Below are positions 1-6,555 of a stretch of 8,872 bases of DNA, piece after piece. Each line of letters begins with the position of its first letter. The stretch's first letter is position 1. This stretch comes from Oscillospiraceae bacterium UBA4632. GTDB taxonomy: Bacteria > Bacillota > Clostridia > Oscillospirales > Oscillospiraceae. A program made the translations under genes and the position numbers. The notes beneath the pieces are model-generated. The model had not been told where the DNA came from. It saw nothing but the letters and a program-made list of their open reading frames with translations, and searched no databases. The stretch lies in contig DHMW01000033.1 in NCBI GenBank assembly GCA_002405995.1, positions 268-9,139 of the forward strand, read 5' to 3'.

Positions 1-732
1 TTCAACTACATGATCATGCAGTCCTACGACTTCTACCACATGTTCCAGGAGTACGGCTGCAACATGCAGTTCGGCGGCGACGACCAGTGGTCCAACATGC
101 TCGGCGGTACGGAGCTCATCCGCCGCAAGCTCGGCAAGGACGCGCAGGCGATGACGATCACGCTGCTCTTAAATTCTGAGGGCAAGAAGATGGGCAAGAC
201 CGCGAGCGGCGCGGTGTGGCTCGACCCGAACAAGACCACGCCCTACGACTTCTACCAGTACTGGCGCAACGTGGGCGATCAGGACGTTTTGAAGTGCATC
301 CGCATGCTCACGTTCCTGCCGCTCGAGCAGATCGACGAGATGGACAAGTGGGAGGGCAGCCAGCTCAACCGCGCGAAGGAAATCCTCGCCTACGAGCTCA
401 CTGCGCTCGTCCACGGGGAAGAGGAGGCCAAGAAGGCGGAGGAGGCCGCGAAGGCGCTCTTCGGCGCAGGCGGCAGCAATGCCAACATGCCGACGAGCAC
501 GCTGGCGGACGCCGACTTTGAAAACGGCAGCATCAACGTCCTTTCGATGCTGGTCGCGGCCGGCCTGTGCCCGTCCCGCGGCGAGGCGCGCCGTTTGGTC
601 CAGCAGGGCGGCGTGGCGATCGACGACGTGAAGGTCGCCTCTATCGATGAGAGCCTTGCGCGCGAGCGCTTCGAGGGCGAGGGCATCATCGTCCGCAAGG
701 GCAAGAAGGTTTTCCACCGCGTGAAGGCATAA
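1..732 (+). CDS. tyrS: Tyrosyl-tRNA synthetase, 3' part (5' end outside window)
   Basis: Class I aminoacyl-tRNA synthetase that activates tyrosine with ATP and loads it on tRNA-Tyr in the cytoplasm. The reading frame is open from base 1, so the gene starts upstream and the first ATG in the window (base 10) is internal. The 243 visible residues cover the second half of the catalytic domain: a tyrosine-binding region resembling Bacillus TyrRS (YDF at 9-11, then FGGDDQW at 24-30), the KMSKS-loop variant KMGKT (63-67) followed by ASGAVWLD, the connecting helical domain, and a C-terminal S4-type RNA-binding domain (about 177-243, with LCPSRGEARRLVQQGGV and a closing RKGKKVFHRVKA). The bacterial short TyrRS family is about 400-420 aa, so roughly 40% is missing. 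The catalytic HIGH motif lies outside. Transcription probably stops at the hairpin beginning 13 bases after the TAA. The gene is convergent with dapA. Confidence 0.96.
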   Translation, partial: FNYMIMQSYDFYHMFQEYGCNMQFGGDDQWSNMLGGTELIRRKLGKDAQAMTITLLLNSEGKKMGKTASGAVWLDPNKTTPYDFYQYWRNVGDQDVLKCIRMLTFLPLEQIDEMDKWEGSQLNRAKEILAYELTALVHGEEEAKKAEEAAKALFGAGGSNANMPTSTLADADFENGSINVLSMLVAAGLCPSRGEARRLVQQGGVAIDDVKVASIDESLARERFEGEGIIVRKGKKVFHRVKA

Positions 733-744
733 AACGCAGGGGAG

Positions 745-779
745 AAGGGGATGACGCCTTTTCGGCGCCATCCCTTTTT
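745..779 (+). terminator. Intrinsic terminator between convergent tyrS and dapA
   Basis: A 14-nt arm at 745-758 pairs with 764-777 around a 5-nt loop (TTTTC). There is one A-C mismatch and one G-U pair, and the stem runs into a T run at 775-779. It lies 13 bases past the tyrS stop codon and touches the dapA stop codon (778-780). The T run favours tyrS as the gene served. Read from the dapA side the stem is followed by CTTCTCCCC rather than Ts, so termination in that direction is less certain. Confidence 0.7.
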
Positions 780-1665
780 ATGCGCTGACGCCGAAGGCGT
801 CCATTGCGCGGGCCAACTGCGCGGCGTGCGTTTCCGAGAGCGCGGTGAGCGGCAGCCGCAGCGCTCCGCTGCACAGCCCGAGCCTTGCCATTGCCGCTTT
901 GACAGGAATGGGGTTGACCTCGCAGAACAGCGCGCGGATGAGCGCGTTCATCCGCAGCTGAAGCTGTCCTGCCTCGCGGAAGCGATCGGCAAGGCAAAGC
1001 TGTGTCAGCTCATGCATTTCACGCGGAACAACATTCGCAGCGACGGAGATGACGCCCTTGCCGCCGAGCGCCATGACGGCTGTTGTGGAGCTGTCGTTGC
1101 CGCTCCAGACGGTGAAATCCGGCGGGCAGAGATTGAAGGTGTCCTGAATGAGGTCAAAATCATCGCTTGCTTCCTTGACGCCTGCGATGTTCGGATGCGC
1201 GGCGAGTTTTTGGTAGGTCTGCGCCGCGCACTTGACGCCTGTGCGCGAAGGGACGTTATAGAGGATGACCGGGATATCCACCGCATCGGCGATGGCGGAG
1301 AAGTGCGCCGTAAGACCGCTCTGCGACGCTTTGTTGTAGTACGGCGTGACGGCCAGCAGCGCGTTCGCGCCCGCGCTCTGCGCGGCGCGGGAGAGCGCGA
1401 CAGAGGACTCGGTGCTGTTTGTGCCGCTGCCCGCGATGACGGGCACGCGCCCGCTGACGGTGTCCACGCAGCGCTCAATGAGCCTCATGCGCTCGTCGCA
1501 GCTCATCGTCGCCGCCTCGCCCGTCGTGCCGCAGACAACAATGGCGTCTGTCCCGCTTTCGATCTGCCGCTGCACCAGACGGTCGAACGCGGGGTAGTCA
1601 ACAGCTGGGCCGTCAAAGGGCGTGACAATGGCGGCGGCGCTGCCTGTAAATACAATCTGCTTCAT
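778..1665 (-). CDS. dapA: 4-hydroxy-tetrahydrodipicolinate synthase
   Basis: Condenses pyruvate with aspartate semialdehyde, the first committed step to diaminopimelate (cell wall) and lysine; cytoplasmic TIM barrel, usually tetrameric. The protein is 295 aa, normal for the family. Its active-site residues all sit three positions after the E. coli ones: T47-T48 in GTTGE, Y110 in TPYYNK, Y136 in LYNVPSRTG, R141, and the Schiff-base lysine K164 in GVKEAS. The ATG at 1665 is chosen because AAAGGAG (1672-1678) lies 6 bases upstream and MKQIVFTG is the usual N-terminus. An upstream in-frame ATG at 1698 lacks a ribosome site and falls in a hairpin loop. The E. coli lysine-inhibition residues H53, H56 and E84 are replaced by C56, R59 and S87, so lysine inhibition is probably absent (inference). 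The gene stands alone on the minus strand, with no clear promoter found. Confidence 0.96.
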   Translation of the reverse strand: MKQIVFTGSAAAIVTPFDGPAVDYPAFDRLVQRQIESGTDAIVVCGTTGEAATMSCDERMRLIERCVDTVSGRVPVIAGSGTNSTESSVALSRAAQSAGANALLAVTPYYNKASQSGLTAHFSAIADAVDIPVILYNVPSRTGVKCAAQTYQKLAAHPNIAGVKEASDDFDLIQDTFNLCPPDFTVWSGNDSSTTAVMALGGKGVISVAANVVPREMHELTQLCLADRFREAGQLQLRMNALIRALFCEVNPIPVKAAMARLGLCSGALRLPLTALSETHAAQLARAMDAFGVSA

Positions 1666-1686
1666 AGGATGCTCCTTTCCTGCTCG

Positions 1687-1710
1687 CCGCCGCGCCATGG
1701 GGCGCGGCGG
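1687..1710 (-). other. Perfect GC hairpin in dapA 5' leader
   Basis: CCGCCGCGCC (1687-1696) and GGCGCGGCGG (1701-1710) form a perfect 10-bp stem with a 4-base loop. In the dapA mRNA it lies 8 nt upstream of the Shine-Dalgarno sequence and 21 nt upstream of the ATG. It is not a terminator for either strand: the five T residues lie on its 5' side when read toward dapA, and As follow it on the plus strand. Possible roles are leader stability or translation control. No riboswitch family is recognised, and the leader visible here does not look like a lysine riboswitch. Confidence 0.55.
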
Positions 1711-1730
1711 AAAAAGATGTGCGGTTTTGC

Positions 1731-1759
1731 TTGAAACAGCGCGGGATCTGTCATATAAT
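1731..1759 (+). promoter_or_regulatory. Sigma-A-type promoter of the spoIID-like/queA/tgt operon
   Basis: TTGAAA (1731-1736) and a perfect TATAAT (1754-1759) are separated by exactly 17 bases, predicting a start near 1766 and a leader of about 65 nt. The leader holds a 7-bp stem, ACGCGGC (1784-1790) with GCCGCGT (1810-1816), just before the GGAGG ribosome site (1819-1823). The form fits the housekeeping sigma factor, not the SigE type that drives spoIID in B. subtilis. Confidence 0.75.
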
Positions 1760-1830
1760 GCAGAATACAGAAATTATGGACTGACGCGGCGCCCGGACGA
1801 TTTTCACAAGCCGCGTGCGGAGGATGTGCA

Positions 1831-3390
1831 ATGAAAAGGCTCTGCAAACGATTTGCCCTTGCGGCGCTGCTGTGCTGCGCCCTGTGCGTGGGTGCAAGCG
1901 CCGCAGAAGATACTATGCTCAAGGTTGGGCTGAAATGCGGCTCGGAGGCAATGAGCGAGGCGAAGCTGCAAAACTATTCCGCCTTTGGCGGTTATGCGCT
2001 GGGCTATTACGACGCGCAGCGCAGCTTTGTGCAGCTTGCGGCGCTGCCGGCGAGCTGCGAGAAAATCACCATGACGGCGGATAACACGTACCATCCGCAG
2101 CTGGGCGAGGTCTATTCCGACTATGCGTCCGCCGCCGCACGCGCCGCGCAGTTCAGCGGCGCGTTTGCCGCGTGGGACAACGGCGCGTATGTCGTGCGCG
2201 TCGGCAGCTACGGCGACTATGCGTCCGCGCAGAGCGCGCTCTATGCCATCGGCGGAGGCGGCACGGTCGCGGGCGGCAGCGGGACGGGAGTGACGGTCTC
2301 CGCCTCGGATACGTCGGTGATCCTGTTCGAATTCGATGGGGGCAGCGCGCTGCCGCTCGGCATCCGCCCGATCGAGACGGGGGAAAAGACGGTGACGTGG
2401 TTCCGCGGCTACCGCTACTACGGTGGGTTTGAATACCGCCGTGCCGACGGCGGGCTGCTGAACGTGATCAACGTGGTGGACCTTGAGGACTACGTCAAAT
2501 GCGTGATCCCCTGGGAAATGAACAGCGACTGGCCGGTCGAGGCGCTCAAGGCACAGGCGGTCTGTGCGCGCACCTACGCCGCCTGCCAGCGCAAGCACAC
2601 CGCGCAGGGCTACGACGTCTGCGCCTCCACGCATTGTCAGGTCTATCGCGGCACGGCTAAGTGCAGCGCCTACTCCGACGCCGCTGCCGAGCTGACGGCA
2701 GGACAGTATCTGCGCTTCGGCGGGCAGATCGTAAAGGAAGCGCTGTACTGCTCGAGCAACGGCGGCGCGAGCGAGGACAGTGTGAACGTCTGGGGCTCCG
2801 ACGAGCCGTATCTCAAGGGCAAGGCGGACCCCTATGAAGCGCACGTTGCCGCGCGCGTTCCGAAATACAATTGGTCCACGACCTATACGGCTGCCGAGCT
2901 GACGAATCTGCTGAGCAGCAGCGGCTACCGCGTCGGCTCAGTGAAAAACGTATATATTTCAGCGCTGACAGACATGGGGAATGTTTATTCGCTGACCTTT
3001 ACGGGGACGCTCGGCAGCGTGACGGTCACAAAGGAGACCTGCCGCACGCTGCTGAATCTGCGCAGCCAGCGCTTTTCGATCAATGGCGCAGGCGGTGAAA
3101 GCTATGCCGTCAACGAGGGCGGCAGCGTTGCTGCGGGCAGCATGAGCGCCATTGACGGCAGCGGGAAAACGGCAGCTCTTTCCGGCGGGCTCTGCGTTAT
3201 TACTGCGGACGGCACGGCGCCGCTGGGGCGGAGCGGGCAGCCGGCTGCGGCGGATGCCTTTGTCTTTTCCGGCAGCGGGAATGGGCATAATGTCGGCATG
3301 AGCCAGTGGGGCGCTTACGCAATGGCTGACCTGGGCTATTCATATCGGGACATCCTGCAATTCTATTACACAGGCGTTGCCGTCGGGTAA
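1831..3390 (+). CDS. Secreted SpoIID/LytB-domain protein with SPOR-like N-terminal region
   Basis: Probable peptidoglycan lytic transglycosylase of the SpoIID family, which cleaves stem-peptide-free glycan strands outside the membrane. The 519 residues begin with a signal peptide (basic MKRLCKR, hydrophobic 8-20, likely cleavage after A24 in GASA-AE). Residues about 95-143 look like a SPOR glycan-binding domain (AYVVRVGSYGDYASAQSAL). The SpoIID domain follows: VVDLEDYVKCVIPWEM with E229 as the likely catalytic acid, EALKAQAVCARTY, CQVYRG, and the C-terminal GHNVGMSQWGAYAMADLGYSYRDIL. H256, C264, H268 and C269 resemble the zinc ligands of Clostridioides difficile SpoIID. About 60 small-residue, glycine/serine-rich residues (420-478) separate the last two motifs. 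B. subtilis SpoIID has about 340 aa, so this is a longer paralogue. The start has GGAGG 7 bases upstream. It leads an operon with queA (16-base gap). I cannot tell a true engulfment SpoIID from a vegetative wall enzyme; the promoter type suggests the latter. Confidence 0.9.
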   Translation: MKRLCKRFALAALLCCALCVGASAAEDTMLKVGLKCGSEAMSEAKLQNYSAFGGYALGYYDAQRSFVQLAALPASCEKITMTADNTYHPQLGEVYSDYASAAARAAQFSGAFAAWDNGAYVVRVGSYGDYASAQSALYAIGGGGTVAGGSGTGVTVSASDTSVILFEFDGGSALPLGIRPIETGEKTVTWFRGYRYYGGFEYRRADGGLLNVINVVDLEDYVKCVIPWEMNSDWPVEALKAQAVCARTYAACQRKHTAQGYDVCASTHCQVYRGTAKCSAYSDAAAELTAGQYLRFGGQIVKEALYCSSNGGASEDSVNVWGSDEPYLKGKADPYEAHVAARVPKYNWSTTYTAAELTNLLSSSGYRVGSVKNVYISALTDMGNVYSLTFTGTLGSVTVTKETCRTLLNLRSQRFSINGAGGESYAVNEGGSVAAGSMSAIDGSGKTAALSGGLCVITADGTAPLGRSGQPAAADAFVFSGSGNGHNVGMSQWGAYAMADLGYSYRDILQFYYTGVAVG

Positions 3391-3406
3391 CGCGGAGGGA
3401 TAGGCG

Positions 3407-4432
3407 ATGAGAACAAAAGATTTTGATTACTACCTGCCGGAGGAACTGATCGCGCAGACGCCGCTCGACAGGCGCGATGCCTCGCGCCTGATGTGCCTTG
3501 ATAAAAAAACGGGCGAGATATCCCACCATCGCTTTTTTGAGCTGCCGCAGTTCCTGCACCCCGGCGACTGTCTGATCCTCAATGATTCCCGCGTGCTGCC
3601 CGCGAGGCTTCTCGGGCAGCGGCTTCCGGGCGGCGGCGCGTGCGAGGTGCTGCTGCTCATCGACCGCGGCGACAAAACGTGGGAGTGTATCGTGCGCCCG
3701 GGAAAGCACCTGCGCAAGGGCGCGCGGATGCAGTTCGGCGGCGGCGAACTGACGGCAGAGGTAACAGACGTTCTGCCGAACGGAAACCGCATGGTGCGCT
3801 TCGATTATGACGGCATTTTTCTCGAGGTGCTTGAGCGTCTCGGCAAGATGCCGCTGCCGCCCTACATCAAGGAGGAATTGCAGGACCAGGAGCGTTACCA
3901 GACGGTCTATTCCAAGGTCAACGGCAGCGCGGCAGCGCCCACGGCGGGGCTGCATTTTACCAACGAGCTGCTTGCGCAGATCAGAGCTATGGGCGTCGGT
4001 ATCGGCTATGTGACGCTGCACGTCGGTCTCGGAACGTTCCGCCCCGTCAAGGAGGATGATATTGAGCAGCACGACATGCACAGCGAATACTGCGTCATTT
4101 CGCCGGAGACAGCGGCGCTCATCAACGAGACGAAGGCGCGCGGCGGGCGCGTGATCTGCGTCGGCACAACGTCCTGCCGCACGATCGAGAGCTGGGCGCA
4201 GGAGGACGGGCACATGGAGCCGTCCGCGGGCTGGACGAGCATCTATATCTATCCCGGCTACCGCTTCAAGGTGATGGACGCGCTCATCACAAATTTCCAC
4301 CTGCCGCAGTCTACGCTCATTATGCTGGTCTCGGCGCTCGCAGGGCGCGAGCACGTGCTGCACGCCTACGAGGAGGCGGTGAAGGAGAGATACCGCTTCT
4401 TCAGCTTCGGGGACGCGATGTTCATCTCGTAA
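3407..4432 (+). CDS. queA: S-adenosylmethionine:tRNA ribosyltransferase-isomerase
   Basis: Transfers and isomerises the ribosyl part of S-adenosylmethionine onto preQ1 in tRNA, giving epoxyqueuosine at wobble position 34 of GUN-decoding tRNAs; cytoplasmic. The protein is 341 aa, the usual length, and is collinear with QueA: FDYYLPEELIAQTPL (6-20), LNDSRVLPARL (58-68), LPPYI (150-154), YQTVYSKVNGSAAAPTAGLHF (164-184), HVGLGTFRPV (205-214), TNFHLPQSTLIMLVSAL (295-311) and YRFFSFGDAMFI (329-340). GGAGG at 3394-3398 lies 8 bases before the ATG. The gene follows the spoIID-like gene by 16 bases and precedes tgt by 14, so the three are almost certainly co-transcribed. The product acts directly after Tgt in the same pathway. 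Nothing is missing or unusual. Confidence 0.97.
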   Translation: MRTKDFDYYLPEELIAQTPLDRRDASRLMCLDKKTGEISHHRFFELPQFLHPGDCLILNDSRVLPARLLGQRLPGGGACEVLLLIDRGDKTWECIVRPGKHLRKGARMQFGGGELTAEVTDVLPNGNRMVRFDYDGIFLEVLERLGKMPLPPYIKEELQDQERYQTVYSKVNGSAAAPTAGLHFTNELLAQIRAMGVGIGYVTLHVGLGTFRPVKEDDIEQHDMHSEYCVISPETAALINETKARGGRVICVGTTSCRTIESWAQEDGHMEPSAGWTSIYIYPGYRFKVMDALITNFHLPQSTLIMLVSALAGREHVLHAYEEAVKERYRFFSFGDAMFIS

Positions 4433-4446
4433 AGTGAGGAAAAGCT

Positions 4447-5580
4447 ATGTTCAAAGTGATCAAATATGAGGGCAGGGCCCGCCGGGGCAAGTTCAAGTGC
4501 GCGCACGGCGGAGAGGTGCAGACGCCGGTTTTCATGAATGTCGGCACGCAGGCGGCGATCAAGGGCGGCGTGAGCGCGCTCGACCTGAAGGACCTCGGCT
4601 GTCAGATCGAGCTTTCCAACACGTACCACCTGCATCTGCGTCCCGGTGATGACGTGGTGCGCCAGATGGGCGGTCTCCACAGGTTCATGCACTGGGACGG
4701 CCCCATCCTGACCGACAGCGGCGGTTTTCAGGTATTTTCCCTTGCGGGCCTGCGTAAAATCAAGGAAGAAGGCGTGACGTTCGCCTCTCATCTCGACGGC
4801 CACCGCATCTTCATGGGGCCGGAGGAGAGTATGCGCATCCAGTCGAATCTCGGCAGCGACATCGCGATGGCATTCGACGAGTGCGTGGAAAACCCTGCGG
4901 CTTACGGGTATGCGAAGGCGTCCTGCGAGCGTACGCTGCGCTGGCTGGAGCGCTGCAAGGCGGAGCATGACAGACTGAACGCCCTGCCGGACACGGTGAA
5001 CCCGCAGCAGATGCTCTTTGGAATCAATCAGGGGGCAACGTTTGCCGATCTTCGCATCTGGCACATGAAGGAGATCGCGAAGCTCGACTGCGACGGCTAT
5101 GCCATCGGCGGACTTGCTGTCGGCGAGCCGACGCAGGTGATGTATGACATCATCGACGCAGTCGAACCCTACATGCCGCAGGACAAGCCGCGCTATCTCA
5201 TGGGTGTCGGCACGCCGTCGAACATCATCGAGGGCGTGGCGCGCGGCGTGGACTTTTTCGACTGCGTGATGCCGGCGCGCAACGCGCGCCACGGCAAGCT
5301 CTTTACCTGGGGCGGCTCGATCAACCTCAAGAACGAAAAGTACAAGCTTGACGAAAGACCCATCGACGGGCGATGCGATTGCCCGACCTGCCGAAGCTTT
5401 TCCCGCGCGTACCTGCGGCACCTGTTCAAGGCTGACGAGATCCTGGCGCTGCGGCTTGCTGTGATGCACAATCTGTATTTCTATAACATGCTTGCCCGCC
5501 GCATTCGCGATGCGCTGGATGCGGGCGATTTTGCGGCGTTCCGGGAGGAATACAGCACAAAGCTTTCGGAAAGAGTCTGA
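4447..5580 (+). CDS. tgt: tRNA-guanine(34) transglycosylase
   Basis: Exchanges guanine 34 of tRNA-Asp, -Asn, -His and -Tyr for preQ1, the step before QueA; cytoplasmic, zinc-dependent, usually a homodimer. The protein is 377 aa, normal for a bacterial enzyme. Landmarks agree with the E. coli enzyme: LTDSGGFQVFSL with general acid D90, GGLAVGEP (221-228), GVDFFDCVMPARNARHG with nucleophile D272, and the zinc site C310-x-C312-x2-C315 with H341. GAGGA (4436-4440) lies 6 bases before the ATG. It is the last gene of the spoIID-like/queA/tgt group. No hairpin terminator is visible in the 78 bases to yajC, so transcripts may run on into yajC, which also has its own promoter. Confidence 0.98.
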   Translation: MFKVIKYEGRARRGKFKCAHGGEVQTPVFMNVGTQAAIKGGVSALDLKDLGCQIELSNTYHLHLRPGDDVVRQMGGLHRFMHWDGPILTDSGGFQVFSLAGLRKIKEEGVTFASHLDGHRIFMGPEESMRIQSNLGSDIAMAFDECVENPAAYGYAKASCERTLRWLERCKAEHDRLNALPDTVNPQQMLFGINQGATFADLRIWHMKEIAKLDCDGYAIGGLAVGEPTQVMYDIIDAVEPYMPQDKPRYLMGVGTPSNIIEGVARGVDFFDCVMPARNARHGKLFTWGGSINLKNEKYKLDERPIDGRCDCPTCRSFSRAYLRHLFKADEILALRLAVMHNLYFYNMLARRIRDALDAGDFAAFREEYSTKLSERV

Positions 5581-5596
5581 TTCTTCGCAAAACCTC

Positions 5597-5625
5597 TTGC
5601 GCAATGGGAAAATATCCGCTATAAT
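5597..5625 (+). promoter_or_regulatory. Sigma-A-type promoter of yajC
   Basis: TTGCGC (5597-5602) and a perfect TATAAT (5620-5625) are 17 bases apart, in the spacer after tgt. The predicted start is about 5632, giving a leader near 27 nt. The -35 element overlaps a short inverted repeat (CGCAA at 5586-5590 with TTGCG at 5597-5601), which may be chance. Confidence 0.7.
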
Positions 5626-5658
5626 AATCTTATCTTTTGTTTTGAAAGGAACTGTACT

Positions 5659-6057
5659 ATGGATAGCATCATCTTACTGGTCGCGATGATCGCGGTGTTT
5701 TACTTCCTGATCATCCGCCCGGAAAACAAGCGCAAAAAGCAGGCAGAGAATATGCGCAACAGCCTGAAAAAGGGCGAGCGCATCACCACCATCGGCGGCA
5801 TGGTCGGGCGCATCGTTCAGGTGAACGACACGACCGTCGTGTTTGAGACCTCGGAGGACCGCGTCCGCATCGAGATCAACAAGTGGGGCATCCAGTCCAC
5901 CGAATCGATGGAGGCTGCCGCACAGAAGGGCAAGAAGGCTCCCAAGCAGGAGGCGGAAAAGCCTGCCGAGCCCGAAAAGGTCGAAGCGCCCAAGGCGGAA
6001 GAGGCTGTCCCTGCCGAAAAGGAAGATAAGCCAAGCTACGATCCTGAGATCAAGTAA
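5659..6057 (+). CDS. yajC: Preprotein translocase subunit YajC
   Basis: Small membrane-anchored accessory protein of the SecYEG/SecDF translocase. The 132 residues contain one N-terminal transmembrane helix (about 3-20), the family signature RPENKRKKQAENMRNSLKKGERITTIGGMVGRI (about 20-52, usually RPQxKRxK...LKxGDxVxTxGGxxGxV) and a beta-rich cytoplasmic domain to about residue 80. The tail (86-132) is low-complexity, rich in K, E, A and P, and probably disordered; such tails are common in Clostridia. AAAGGA (5645-5650) lies 8 bases before the ATG. The position after queA-tgt is the classical bacterial arrangement, but the usual secD/secF neighbours do not follow. It has its own promoter upstream and a strong terminator downstream, so it can be expressed alone. 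Confidence 0.95.
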   Translation: MDSIILLVAMIAVFYFLIIRPENKRKKQAENMRNSLKKGERITTIGGMVGRIVQVNDTTVVFETSEDRVRIEINKWGIQSTESMEAAAQKGKKAPKQEAEKPAEPEKVEAPKAEEAVPAEKEDKPSYDPEIK

Positions 6058-6086
6058 GGCTTGCCGAACAAGTTCATAGCATAAGC

Positions 6087-6137
6087 AAACCTCCCCCGGC
6101 ATACGCTCCAGTAGGCGAATGCGGGGGGAGGTTTTTT
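6087..6137 (+). terminator. Strong intrinsic terminator after yajC
   Basis: Arms 6087-6106 and 6115-6134 pair over 20 positions with two mismatches (18 pairs, including five consecutive C-G) around an 8-base loop. Six Ts (6132-6137) follow. This is the strongest terminator in the window and lies 29 bases past the yajC stop codon. Its 3' arm contains GGGAGG (6126-6131), which also serves as the ribosome site of the next gene, starting at 6139. Confidence 0.92.
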
Positions 6138-6138
6138 C

Positions 6139-6555
6139 GTGAATCAGAGTGTTGGAAAAGGATACTGCATCAGGCGCTGCGCCCTTGGTGCGCTCATTGC
6201 GCTTTGCGTAGAGCTTGCGCTGCTGGCGGCGGCGTCCGCACTGATGCTGCGCGGTGCGATCGGTGAGGAGCACATCAGTGGGACGGTGCTGGCCTCGGCC
6301 TCTCTGGCGGCGTTTGCCGGATGCACCTTTGCGGGGGCAAGGACGAGCCGCCGGACAGAGCTTTCACTGCTCTGTGCGGCTCTGTTCTGGGTCGCAGTGC
6401 AGGTGAGCGGCTTTATCGCCTGCGGCACGCTGCTTCCGGCGCGTTCGCTGATGCTGGCGGCTGCGGTGCTGGGAGGCTGCGCGCTCTCTCTGCTGCCGGG
6501 CAGGAGAAGGCGCGCCGGAAAGGACCGCCGCAATGTGCGAAGACGCCGCAGGTGA
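6139..6555 (+). CDS. Small four-helix membrane protein, TIGR04086-like
   Basis: Function unknown. The product is 138 aa with four predicted transmembrane stretches (about 13-37, 45-66, 74-96 and 100-120) and a very basic C-terminal tail (GRRRRAGKDRRNVRRRRR), which suggests a cytoplasmic end. Length, four helices and position next to yajC match the clostridial TIGR04086 putative membrane protein family; the assignment rests on these and on general resemblance, not on a profile search. The start is GTG at 6139: GGGAGG at 6126-6131 is 7 bases upstream, an in-frame TAG at 6112-6114 rules out a much earlier start, and the first ATG would remove helix 1. The ribosome site is inside the yajC terminator stem, and the GTG begins two bases after its T run. 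The gene therefore needs read-through or an unseen promoter. No other gene follows for 385 bases. Confidence 0.7.
   Translation: MNQSVGKGYCIRRCALGALIALCVELALLAAASALMLRGAIGEEHISGTVLASASLAAFAGCTFAGARTSRRTELSLLCAALFWVAVQVSGFIACGTLLPARSLMLAAAVLGGCALSLLPGRRRRAGKDRRNVRRRRR

Noticed and set aside
1666..1698. Earlier dapA start at 1698 adding 11 residues
   Set aside because: No ribosome site, and the ATG lies in the loop of a stable hairpin; the start at 1665 has AAAGGAG at correct spacing.
751..1734. Plus-strand frame of 327 codons opposite dapA
   Set aside because: Its start is inside the tyrS terminator, it has no family resemblance, and dapA with all catalytic residues lies on the other strand.
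1760..1830. preQ1 riboswitch in the leader of the operon containing queA and tgt
   Set aside because: The leader is about 65 nt but I could not find the preQ1-I or preQ1-II conserved sequence, and queA is not the first gene.
1804..2844. Minus-strand frame of 346 codons opposite the spoIID-like gene
   Set aside because: Antisense shadow; the plus strand carries a signal peptide and clear SpoIID motifs.
3200..4363. Minus-strand frame of 387 codons opposite queA and the end of the spoIID-like gene
   Set aside because: Shadow of two well-supported genes; composition biased, no domain, no ribosome site.
4366..5604. Long minus-strand reading frame of 412 codons opposite tgt
   Set aside because: It covers tgt completely, is rich in Arg/His/Ala/Val as expected for the antisense of GC-rich coding DNA, has no recognisable motif, and tgt is unmistakable.
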